Positions 1 to 5,021 of a stretch of 5,835 bases of DNA are shown here, piece by piece (position 1 is the stretch's first letter; every line of letters starts with the position of its first letter). The notes beneath the pieces are model-generated. The model had not been told where the DNA came from, made no database searches, and saw nothing but the letters and a program-made list of their open reading frames with translations. The DNA is from a bacterium HR27 (lineage in GTDB: Bacteria; Chloroflexota; Chloroflexia; Thermomicrobiales; Thermomicrobiaceae): positions 1-5,835 of the forward strand of contig BEID01000107.1 in NCBI GenBank assembly GCA_002898975.1. Reading direction: 5' to 3'. The translations under genes were made by a program, and so were the position numbers.

Positions 1-161
1 CGCCAGCGGACGGCCAGGACACGCCGCGCCACGCGTCCCATGAGTTCCCAGACCTCACGACCCGGCTCGCCACGCTCGATGAGCGCGCTGGCGCCGATGA
101 CGGCAACGAGCAATTCGGTCTCGTCGAGCAGCGCGAAAAACGACTCAAGGTCGAGTTTCAT
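1..161 (-). CDS. Hypothetical protein, fourth gene of the Rep-like operon (3' end outside window)
   Basis: The first 53 codons of a gene that continues past the left edge; I do not recognise the product. The ATG (159-161) overlaps the TGA of the upstream ATPase gene as ATGA, and an AAGGAG ribosome-binding site (169-174) lies 7 nt before it, which makes this start convincing despite the truncation. The visible protein begins MKLDLESFFALLDETELL and looks mostly helical and acidic at first, then more basic (GRVARRVLAVRW). No metal-binding or catalytic motif is visible. The overlap implies translational coupling, so it is probably made together with the ATPase and may serve the same mobile-element function. 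That role is inference from position only. Confidence 0.72.
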   Translation of the reverse strand, partial: MKLDLESFFALLDETELLVAVIGASALIERGEPGREVWELMGRVARRVLAVRW

Positions 162-1468
162 CGGGACACTCCTTTCGAACGTCGCAGTGCCGGGTCGCCG
201 TCCCGGACATAGTTGCGGCACCGCGAACAGCGTAACCAACCAGCGTGGTCGCTCGGTTCGAGCACACCCCCACAGCGACACCGATAGCCACCACTGACTG
301 ATGTAGGTGACGGAGTAGACGAGACGGACGTGGTAGGTGTAGTCGATGCGGTAGACGTGGTAGACACGGTAGACGTAGTAGACGCAGTAGACGCGGTAGA
401 CGTGGTAGACGTGGTAGACGTGGTAGACGTGGTAGACGAGTAGACGTCTACCGCGTCTACCGGCTCTGGTAGACGCGTGGTAGACGCAGTTTTCGGCGTC
501 GTGTCGCGGTTTTCTGGCTCTGCGTCTACCCGTCTACCGCGTCTACCGCACATGTAGCGTCCGCGCTCGTCGACGGTGACCAGTCCGGCTTCGACCAATT
601 CGCGTAAGCGCTTCCAGGCTGCCTTGCGCGACAAGCCGAGCGCTTCGGCGACTTCGCGCGGATAGAGCGGCGTGCCCCGTTCGAGCAGTTCCAGGACTTC
701 GCGCCGTTCCTGGCTCATCTGTACCTCGGCGGCGTCGCCGACCGCATACCAGCAGCCGCGTGCTGCATCGAACCGCAGTGCCAGCTCGCGGTCTTCGTGG
801 TCGCGTCCGAGGAGCGCGAGCGTTCCGTCTGCTTCTCCGCGTGCGCGCTTGAGGATCCACACGGCGTCGGCGGCACCGGTCAAGCCCGTCGTACCGGACA
901 CGAGGTCCAGGGGGTCTTCGGCATCGCTCTTCCTGGTGTGGTGCACCAGGACGATGCTGATGCCGCGTGCCTGCGCCAGGTCGGCGAGCGGCTGGAGCGC
1001 TTCGTAGTCGAGGTCGTAGAGCGTCCGTCGCAAGCCCGGTTGGCGCGGACGGATCCGCTTGAGCGTATCGATGATCACGAGCCGGCAGTCCGGGTGCTGT
1101 TCGAGCCAGTCGAGCAGCGCCTCCAGTCCACCGTTATCGAGCGACGGCCAACGCGTCTCGAGGTGCAAGCGGTCGAGTCGCGTGCGCGCGCCTTCGGCGA
1201 GGAGCTGCAGGCGACTGCGCAGTCGCCGCGGCGAGTCCTCGAGCGCGAGGTACAGGACGCTGCTCGCCGGGCACCGATAGGTGCCGAGCGCGATACCACC
1301 GGACGCGACAGCGACGGCCAGGCCGAGCGCGAGCCAGGACTTGCCGAGCTTCGGTCGGCCGACGAGCAAGGTCACGCCTTCGCAGAGAAGCTCTGGTACC
1401 ACCCAGCGCGGCTCCGGCAGCTCGAGGTCGAGGAGTTCCGCGGCCGTAACGGGGCGTGGTGTGCTCAT
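158..1468 (-). CDS. RepA-like AAA/RecA-fold ATPase (putative replicative helicase) with winged helix and C-terminal zinc ribbon
   Basis: A 436-aa ATPase of the RepA/AAA_25 type, a group found as plasmid or integrated-element helicases. Walker A is GRPKLGKS (residues 37-44), a second conserved strand is VLYLALEDS (71-79), Walker B is LVIID (130-134), and the HH pair of VHHTRK (175-180) is the usual following motif. After the ATPase core comes a helix-turn-helix or winged-helix segment (about 254-307, with PREVAEALGLSRKAAWKRLREL). A Ser/Thr-rich linker of STT/STA triplets follows (about 344-391), then a zinc ribbon with C397, C399, C414 and C417. The ATG is preceded by a full GGAGGT (1474-1479) 5 nt away and overlaps the previous gene's stop as ATGA. 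The predicted role is ATP-driven unwinding or loading at an origin, with DNA contacted by the two C-terminal modules. The core assignment is solid; the replication role is inferred from family. The C-terminal half is coded by an unusual hexamer array (see 315-546). Confidence 0.9.
   Translation of the reverse strand: MSTPRPVTAAELLDLELPEPRWVVPELLCEGVTLLVGRPKLGKSWLALGLAVAVASGGIALGTYRCPASSVLYLALEDSPRRLRSRLQLLAEGARTRLDRLHLETRWPSLDNGGLEALLDWLEQHPDCRLVIIDTLKRIRPRQPGLRRTLYDLDYEALQPLADLAQARGISIVLVHHTRKSDAEDPLDLVSGTTGLTGAADAVWILKRARGEADGTLALLGRDHEDRELALRFDAARGCWYAVGDAAEVQMSQERREVLELLERGTPLYPREVAEALGLSRKAAWKRLRELVEAGLVTVDERGRYMCGRRGRRVDAEPENRDTTPKTASTTRLPEPVDAVDVYSSTTSTTSTTSTTSTASTASTTSTVSTTSTASTTPTTSVSSTPSPTSVSGGYRCRCGGVLEPSDHAGWLRCSRCRNYVRDGDPALRRSKGVSR
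315..546. repeat. GTAGAC/GTCTAC hexamer array inside the ATPase gene (candidate iterons/origin)
   Basis: Nineteen exact copies of one hexamer occur in 232 bp. GTAGAC lies on the plus strand at 315, 351, 360, 369, 378, 387, 396, 405, 414, 423, 432, 440, 469 and 480. GTCTAC lies at 446, 455, 524, 532 and 541. From 315 to 440 the units run at a 9-bp period (consensus GTAGACGTG), with units 324, 333 and 342 decayed. At 440-451 two copies meet as the perfect palindrome GTAGACGTCTAC. Read through the gene, the tandem part gives STT/STA triplets, while outlying copies give VD, VY, RLP and GRR, so they sit in different frames and orientations. The repeat itself is certain. A DNA-binding role (iterons, as beside many rep genes) is inference; a simple minisatellite coding a flexible linker is the alternative. 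Confidence 0.93.
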
Positions 1469-1914
1469 CGCGCACCTCCAAGCGACGGTCGAAGGTCAGG
1501 CGGTTGCCACTCGCCGCTGTCGCGACGCTGCGGCGTCGCGTGTGGCACGTCTGCGCGTGGTCTCGTCGCCGGACTGCGTGAGTCGGCTTCCCGTCGCCGC
1601 GCGAGCTCGGCGCGCAGGCGCTGGACGCGCTCCTCGAACCAGGCGCGGTAAAAGTCCCCTTGACCGGCGGGCGTGTCGAGGTAGGTCGCGATGATCCGAA
1701 TCTCGCGCCGCAACTGCCAGTCGTCGAGCGCGGGGATATCACCGTGCGTGCGCCGCATCCACGCCGCCTCGCTCAACGGCGAGGGCAGGAGTTCTCGCGC
1801 CGCGGACCCGATGACGCAGTCGAGTGTGGTATCCTTTGCGCACGCAGGTGACAGGATGCGCTCGGCCGTCTTCGCGGCGGGGAAGTAGCCGCCGCGGGGG
1901 CGTGCGCTCGTCAT
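1465..1914 (-). CDS. Hypothetical protein, operon partner directly upstream of the Rep-like ATPase
   Basis: A 149-aa protein I do not recognise. Its ATG overlaps the previous gene's stop as ATGA, and its own TGA overlaps the ATPase start the same way, so expression is coupled on both sides. An AAGGGG site lies about 7 nt before the start. The N-terminal 60 residues are mixed and hold two cysteines (C25, C33), not an obvious metal site. Residues about 64-112 (DDWQLRREIRIIATYLDT, then WFEERVQRLRAELARRRE) look like long amphipathic helices, perhaps a coiled coil. From about 113 on the chain is Arg/Pro/Ser-rich and probably disordered; its coding DNA includes a nested inverted repeat at 1505-1547. 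Position suggests an accessory replication or loading protein, but nothing in the sequence proves it. Confidence 0.8.
   Translation of the reverse strand: MTSARPRGGYFPAAKTAERILSPACAKDTTLDCVIGSAARELLPSPLSEAAWMRRTHGDIPALDDWQLRREIRIIATYLDTPAGQGDFYRAWFEERVQRLRAELARRREADSRSPATRPRADVPHATPQRRDSGEWQPPDLRPSLGGAR
1505..1547. repeat. Nested inverted repeat within the 149-aa ORF
   Basis: An inner perfect 8-bp stem, CGCGACGC (1521-1528) with GCGTCGCG (1533-1540), closes a 4-nt loop. An outer arm TGCCAC (1505-1510) pairs with GTGGCA (1542-1547), leaving an asymmetric internal loop. It lies in the part of the gene coding the low-complexity tail, about 40-80 bases before the ATPase start, where an RNA hairpin could influence coupled translation. 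In GC-rich DNA a short dyad like this can arise by chance, so function is uncertain. Confidence 0.5.
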
Positions 1915-2144
1915 CGCGCGCCCCCTTCCGCCTCGTCGCCGGCCGGCAGCTCCGGCGCCGCCGCGAGCACGGCACGCCAGAAGCTGCGCCAGGCGGCCAG
2001 CTGCTCGGGTGAGAGCTCGTGCGCGGGGACGATCTTGATCGCGACGACGATCGACTCACGCGCGATCTGCCGCCGCGCGCGAGCACTCGCACGCGCCGCG
2101 CGCCGACGAGACTCAATTGCCTCGCGGGAAAGAGAACGTGACAT
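1911..2144 (-). CDS. Hypothetical small protein, first gene of the Rep-like operon
   Basis: A 77-aa protein, not recognised. It is strongly basic at the N-terminus (residues 1-28, with runs such as RRRAARASARARRQ), suggesting nucleic-acid contact. A hydrophobic strand IVVAIKIVP (about 32-40) follows, then a helical segment SPEQLAAWRSFWRAVLAA (45-62) and a short acidic tail. The stop overlaps the next ATG as ATGA. The start ATG (2142-2144) is chosen because a promoter and leader lie just upstream and no better site exists; the only Shine-Dalgarno-like bases (AGG) are buried in the stem-loop 2148-2194 that ends 3 nt before it. It could be a DNA-binding regulator or accessory of the element; this is inference from charge and place. 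Confidence 0.7.
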   Translation of the reverse strand: MSRSLSREAIESRRRAARASARARRQIARESIVVAIKIVPAHELSPEQLAAWRSFWRAVLAAAPELPAGDEAEGGAR

Positions 2145-2147
2145 AAA

Positions 2148-2194
2148 GGCGACCTAACCCGAGTCGCGAGCTTGTCGCGCTGGGTTTGGTCGCC
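2148..2194 (-). promoter_or_regulatory. Leader stem-loop covering the ribosome-binding region of the Rep-like operon
   Basis: A 13-bp inverted repeat with one mismatch: GGCGACCTAACCC (2148-2160) against GGGTTTGGTCGCC (2182-2194). The 21-nt apical part holds a further 5-bp stem (2165-2169 with 2175-2179). In the minus-strand transcript the 3' arm ends 3 nt before the ATG of the first operon gene and contains the only AGG resembling a Shine-Dalgarno site, so the folded RNA should hide the ribosome entry point. The structure is directly visible. Control of rep expression by refolding, a protein or an antisense RNA is inference. Only three U residues follow the stem, so it is not a standard intrinsic terminator. 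Confidence 0.7.
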
Positions 2195-2225
2195 GGCGGT
2201 TCGGTTATTGCGTTTTACCTGCCGC

Positions 2226-2242
2226 TGCCGGCTACGCCGGCA
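2226..2242. repeat. Perfect 7-bp dyad at the predicted transcription start of the Rep-like operon
   Basis: TGCCGGC (2226-2232), a 3-nt spacer and GCCGGCA (2236-2242) form a perfect inverted repeat. It begins a few bases downstream of the -10 element at 2251-2256, about where the minus-strand transcript starts. It could be a repressor operator or a 5'-terminal RNA hairpin. No T-run follows it on the minus strand, so it is not a terminator for the upstream gene. Confidence 0.55.
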
Positions 2243-2250
2243 TCACCATA

Positions 2251-2279
2251 AGTGTACGTACAACCTGCACGTGCGTCAA
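2251..2279 (-). promoter_or_regulatory. Sigma70-type promoter of the Rep-like operon
   Basis: On the minus strand TTGACG (2274-2279) and TACACT (2251-2256) are separated by exactly 17 bp, with the -35 box overlapping the stop codon of the upstream 143-aa gene. The expected start near 2244 gives a leader of about 100 nt with the stem-loops described here. Two palindromes lie in the promoter: GCACGTGC (2267-2274) beside the -35 box and TGTACGTACA (2253-2262) over the -10 box. Both are possible operator sites for autorepression. Confidence 0.7.
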
Positions 2280-2707
2280 GGCCGTCTGTGCACCTTCTTG
2301 TCGTGGCCGATCCAGGCCGTGACGCCGAGCTTGTCGGGGTCGAGGATCGACTGGTGGCCGTTCGGACAAAGGACCGTCGCCGGCAGTGGGATGCCGCCAT
2401 AGACGACGTCTTCCTCAGGTCGAAGCTCCGGCTCGATCGGCGGCCGTCCGTCCTTTCGCCAGGACGTCACCTTGGCCTGACGGAACTCCTTCGGATCGCG
2501 CCGGTACGTCGCGCCATACCGGTGGTATCGGCGTCCGACGTGCCAGACACCGCGATCCGGGTCGTAGAGTAAGTGTGCGTTCGACGCCAGCATCCTGTCG
2601 GACCAGCCGTCGGCTCGCGGCACGTCGGTGAGGACGCCGATGAGGAAGCCGCAGCCAGGCACGCTGCAGACGATGCGACCGTCGCGTGTCAGGTGTGCTG
2701 GTCGCAT
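2276..2707 (-). CDS. Hypothetical protein with split Cys/His metal-binding pattern
   Basis: A 143-aa protein of unknown function. C14 and C19 (CSVPGCG) lie near the start; C114 and H118 (CPNGHQSILDPDKLGV) lie near the end, a spacing that could build one zinc site bridging the two ends. The middle is rich in Tyr, Trp, Arg and His (WHVGRRYHRYGATYRR, about 55-70) and has no motif I know. The CPNGH pattern argues that this strand is the coding one rather than the overlapping plus-strand frame. A GGGGAGAG purine run (2716-2723) precedes the ATG at a rather long 8-10 nt. Transcription could run on into the Rep-like operon, since no terminator is visible in the 131-bp gap. It may belong to the same accessory module; function unassigned. 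Confidence 0.75.
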   Translation of the reverse strand: MRPAHLTRDGRIVCSVPGCGFLIGVLTDVPRADGWSDRMLASNAHLLYDPDRGVWHVGRRYHRYGATYRRDPKEFRQAKVTSWRKDGRPPIEPELRPEEDVVYGGIPLPATVLCPNGHQSILDPDKLGVTAWIGHDKKVHRRP

Positions 2708-2790
2708 TGCGGCTACTCTCCCCTCACGCTACGCTTCGAGCTGGTCGAGTCGAGGATGCGTCGGACAACACTGGTATACGGATCAGGATA

Positions 2791-2919
2791 ATGTCGGGTT
2801 GCATCAACGACTGGCGGCTCGCCTTTCAAGGGCAGCTTCATCGGATCGACGAGCACGATTTCGCGTTGATCCGAGAAGCGCTCGCTGCGGTCATGACACA
2901 GGAGGGAGTTCCATCCTGA
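2791..2919 (+). CDS. Small hypothetical protein (42 aa), first of a three-gene operon
   Basis: A 42-aa frame beginning MSGCINDWRLAFQG and ending ALAAVMTQEGVPS, mostly predicted helix (residues about 17-37). Its TGA (2917-2919) overlaps the ATG of the next gene as TGATG, the main reason to believe it. The frame is open further upstream, but no good start is present there; ATG 2791 has only a weak GGAT/AGGA purine stretch before it. An extended -10-like TGGTATACG (2772-2780) lies close upstream without a convincing -35. The product is not recognised. Confidence 0.5.
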   Translation: MSGCINDWRLAFQGQLHRIDEHDFALIREALAAVMTQEGVPS

Positions 2920-3266
2920 TGCAGCGTATAGTCCGCCTCGTCAAGGCACTCATCGTGGCGGTCGTCGTCATGATCCTCAGTATCCTTCCTCCGGGACTGC
3001 ACTTCATCCTGGGGCCGCTCTCGCCGCTCATTGGCGGGTTCGCCGGCGGCATCGTCGGTCGTCTGCAGGGTGAGGAAGCGTTCGTGTTCGGTCTGATCGA
3101 AGCGGTCGCAGCCGGTCTCACGGCCGGCTTCCTCTTACCACACCTTGCCCATTTGACGCTGGGCACCGCGACGCTCTGGTTCTTCGGGATCATCGCAGCG
3201 CTGTACGCTGGCGTGCTCGGTGGCGCAGCAGCTTACTTCGGTGGACGGCAGGTGGGAACGCGCTGA
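2919..3266 (+). CDS. Small four-helix integral membrane protein of unknown function
   Basis: A 115-aa hydrophobic protein starting MQRIVRLVKALIVAVVV. Probable membrane helices are about residues 8-27, 30-49 (two prolines), 55-76 and 82-108. The sequence is rich in small residues (GGFAGGIVGRL, GGAAAYFGGRQ), which suits tight helix packing. The basic N-terminus suggests it sits in the cytosol. The ATG overlaps the previous stop as TGATG, and GGAGGGA (2901-2907) lies 11 nt upstream. The frame is open for about 290 bases further upstream, but that extension is not membrane-like and has no ribosome site, so this start is preferred. The pattern recalls small Gly-rich four-helix DUF proteins such as DUF5518, but that likeness is only by eye. 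Confidence 0.8.
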   Translation: MQRIVRLVKALIVAVVVMILSILPPGLHFILGPLSPLIGGFAGGIVGRLQGEEAFVFGLIEAVAAGLTAGFLLPHLAHLTLGTATLWFFGIIAALYAGVLGGAAAYFGGRQVGTR

Positions 3267-3279
3267 GGAGGGACGAGCT

Positions 3280-3504
3280 ATGGGCTATTGTCCACGCTGC
3301 GGCGAACATTCGCCGTACCGCGAGGCTGATCCGGAACAGACGCACGAACTTCCGCCGATCCGCATCCGTACCGAATCCCGGATCGTTCCCTTGCCTCCCG
3401 ACCTCGAGGATGGCGCCACGATCCGCTATGCTGGTTGCCTCTTCCGAGTTCGGAAAGAAGGGGATGCCTACGAACTCGTTCTGCTCCGAGTCGGGCACGC
3501 CTGA
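3280..3504 (+). CDS. Small CPRCG-containing hypothetical protein
   Basis: A 74-aa protein beginning MGYCPRCGEHSPYRE. C4 and C7 form a zinc knuckle; a second CxxC is missing, leaving only H10 and C53 as possible further ligands, so any metal site would be incomplete or shared between chains. The rest (DGATIRYAGCLFRVRKEGDAYELVLLRVG) looks like a small beta-rich domain. GAGGAGGG (3265-3272) lies 7 nt before the ATG and overlaps the stop region of the membrane protein gene, so the two are co-expressed. The gene ends 26 bp before the convergent glycosyltransferase remnant. Function unknown. Confidence 0.8.
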   Translation: MGYCPRCGEHSPYREADPEQTHELPPIRIRTESRIVPLPPDLEDGATIRYAGCLFRVRKEGDAYELVLLRVGHA

Positions 3505-3530
3505 ACGGATCGACCAGTCAGTCACGAGGG

Positions 3531-3851
3531 TTACGTCCGACCGAGTCGCTCGTGCCAAAAGGCACGCCCGAGCGACCATGCCCACCAGATCGTCACTGCC
3601 CACACCGGGAGGCCCAGCGCACGGACGATGTCGTCGAGCGCGAGCTGATCGGCCAGGCCGAGCGACTCCTGGAGGAGACCGAGGGCATTCGCACCGGCCA
3701 GGAAGGCCACTGCTGTCACGGTGAAGACACGCAACCGGTGCAGTTGCCCGGAGACGAGCGCGAACGGTATGACCCAGCTCAAGTACTGCACACCGAAGCC
3801 TGTGGCCAGCGCCAAGAACGTGACGACGAGGAACGACTGGGCACGCGCTAC
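3531..3851 (-). pseudogene. C-terminal part of the GT-C glycosyltransferase, cut off by an in-frame TAG
   Basis: Directly after the TAG at 3852-3854 the same reading frame stays open for 106 more codons to a TAA at 3531-3533. The residues continue the membrane protein: FLVVTFLALATGFG, then VQYLSWVIPFALVSGQ, a second hydrophobic stretch VFTVTAVAFLAGANALGLL and a last one WAVTIWWAWSLGRAFW. The segment GFGVQYLSWVIPFAL resembles the last conserved helices of GT-C mannosyltransferase-like enzymes. The first possible start in frame is a TTG at 3813-3815 with no ribosome site, so it is unlikely to be made on its own. No frameshift is needed to join the halves: a single base change explains the break. 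Confidence 0.72.
3545..3576. repeat. Stable hairpin between convergent genes
   Basis: GTCGCTC (3545-3551) pairs with GAGCGAC (3570-3576), and GTGCC (3552-3556) with GGCAC (3561-3565), around an AAAA loop with a 4-nt bulge at 3566-3569. It lies about 40 bases past the stop of the plus-strand operon, within the 3' end of the opposing gene. No T-run follows on either strand, so it is not a standard terminator; it may still protect the 3' end of the plus-strand message. Confidence 0.5.
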
Positions 3852-4919
3852 CTATGGGATGGGTGGGAAACGGTGTCTGGCCGAGGAACCCGAACGATAC
3901 CACGCAGAGGCAGCGAGCATCGAAGCTCCGAGCACCGCTCTTAGCAGTACCCAACGCCCATTGCTGAAAACCTCGCTGAGCACGCGATCAGGGTGCAGGG
4001 AAGCGAGGAAGCTGAATGTCTGCGACTGTGAAACGACGAAGAGCAGTCGGAGCAACGCTGTTACTCCCCACCAACCGGGCACCCCGCCATAGGAGACGAC
4101 CGTTGCGACCACTGGTACCCAGCTCCCCGGGATCATCGCCCGATAGACTGCAACGCAAGCGAGCGGGACGAGACTACTCCCGATCAGCAGCGCACCCCGC
4201 TGCCGCCACTGGGGAACACAGCCGATGAACAGCGGGACGAACAGCGCCGGCCATGGTTTGAGCGCGACCGCAACGCCCAACAGGAGACCGGCCAGGAAGA
4301 CTCGTCCGGTAGCGATGGTAAGAGCGGCGAGCATCGCAGCCAACAGAGGCTCAGCATCGAACTGGCCGTGGTAGGCGCAGACGTAGATTGCCACCGGATG
4401 CACTGCATAGAGAAAGCCAACGGTTTCACCAGTCGCCAGCGGTAGACGCAAGGAGACACGTGTGATGAGAAGCGTCAGCAGGACGTCAGTCAGCACAGGG
4501 GTAACCGTGACGAGAACAGGAAAAGGGAGCCCGTACTCGGTCGCCAGACGATGTGCCAGAGCGTCGATGAAGGGCTGGAGCGGAAAGTACGGGTGGCGTC
4601 CTTCGGCGAGCGGCGCTGTGTAGACGTCATGACCGAAGCGCAGGAGGCTTCCGACGATCGCAGAGGAGGTGATGTCGAAGGTTGCCCCAGACGGAAGCAG
4701 CACGACAGGGACAAAGCGGGTGACGAAGGCGAGCCCAACGCAGGTGACCACGACGCGCCGGTGCGAGCCTTTCGCCGCACGCAAAACTTGCGACTGCCTT
4801 GCGAACCAAAACCAGGCGAACGCCAGACCGACCAGCCAGGCTAACGCGAACCACGATCGCACGAGGAGGACGCTCCAGAACGAGCTAGGCGAGTGTACCA
4901 GCGCAGCAGCGAGCCACAC
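3852..4919 (-). CDS. GT-C-type multispanning membrane glycosyltransferase, N-terminal 355 residues (ends at premature TAG)
   Basis: A polytopic membrane protein resembling polyprenyl-phosphate-sugar-dependent GT-C glycosyltransferases (GT87 or PIG-M-like). Those enzymes move mannose or similar sugars onto lipids or glycans on the outer face of the membrane. Support: an acidic residue in the first extracellular loop (GATFD, D82), then DVY (98-100) and HPYFPL (109-114); HGQFD (184-188) followed by a helix, a pattern seen in these families; and ALKPWPALF (219-227). About nine hydrophobic segments are visible. The start is GTG 4919, with a weak ribosome site; the frame is open upstream without a better start. 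The protein stops at TAG 3852-3854 while the homologous-looking frame continues (3531-3851), giving 462 residues if joined. Donor and acceptor cannot be told from the sequence. Confidence 0.75.
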   Translation of the reverse strand: MWLAAALVHSPSSFWSVLLVRSWFALAWLVGLAFAWFWFARQSQVLRAAKGSHRRVVVTCVGLAFVTRFVPVVLLPSGATFDITSSAIVGSLLRFGHDVYTAPLAEGRHPYFPLQPFIDALAHRLATEYGLPFPVLVTVTPVLTDVLLTLLITRVSLRLPLATGETVGFLYAVHPVAIYVCAYHGQFDAEPLLAAMLAALTIATGRVFLAGLLLGVAVALKPWPALFVPLFIGCVPQWRQRGALLIGSSLVPLACVAVYRAMIPGSWVPVVATVVSYGGVPGWWGVTALLRLLFVVSQSQTFSFLASLHPDRVLSEVFSNGRWVLLRAVLGASMLAASAWYRSGSSARHRFPPIP

Positions 4920-4935
4920 ACGCCGCGTGAGGCTG

Positions 4936-4941
4936 AGTATA
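4936..4941 (-). promoter_or_regulatory. Probable -10 element for the glycosyltransferase gene
   Basis: TATACT on the minus strand, centred in the 10-bp palindrome GAGTATACTC (4935-4944), lies 16 nt before the GTG start. The hexamer 17 bp upstream (CGACTG, 4959-4964) is a poor -35. The tmRNA terminator just upstream isolates this gene, so it needs its own promoter. The leader would be very short. Confidence 0.4.
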
Positions 4942-4985
4942 CTCTTCGCTAGGCATTCCAGTCGCAGGCATCACGAGGGATCGAG

Positions 4986-5016
4986 AAAAACGAAAACCCC
5001 GGCAGGTTACCGGGGT
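4986..5016 (-). terminator. Intrinsic terminator of ssrA
   Basis: On the minus strand ACCCCGG (5010-5016) pairs with CCGGGGT (4996-5002) around a 7-nt loop and is followed by a T-rich tract TTTCGTTTTT (4986-4995). It begins 5 nt past the mature 3' end of the tmRNA. Confidence 0.9.
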
Positions 5017-5021
5017 GCTCC

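Noticed and set aside
315..440. CRISPR array
   Set aside because: The 9-bp period leaves no spacers; the units are direct tandem repeats.
797..1651. Long open plus-strand frame (284 codons) across the ATPase gene
   Set aside because: It is the antisense shadow of a gene with clear Walker motifs; it has no recognisable domain, and GC-rich DNA leaves such frames open.
2116..2147. Plus-strand promoter for an antisense RNA over the leader hairpin
   Set aside because: TTGCCT is present but the -10 candidates (GACATA or CATAAA) are poor or badly spaced.
2252..2572. Plus-strand frame opposite the CPNGH protein
   Set aside because: The minus-strand product has metal-ligand motifs and a purine-rich ribosome site; the plus product shows none.
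3545..3576. Intrinsic terminator for the plus-strand operon
   Set aside because: A stable hairpin, but no T-run follows on either strand.
3852..3854. Frameshift as the cause of the split glycosyltransferase
   Set aside because: Both halves are in the same frame; only the TAG separates them.
3190..3954. Long minus-strand frame (254 codons) across 3190-3954
   Set aside because: It is out of frame with the glycosyltransferase, overlaps three better genes, and is rich in Arg, Cys and Pro with no domain.
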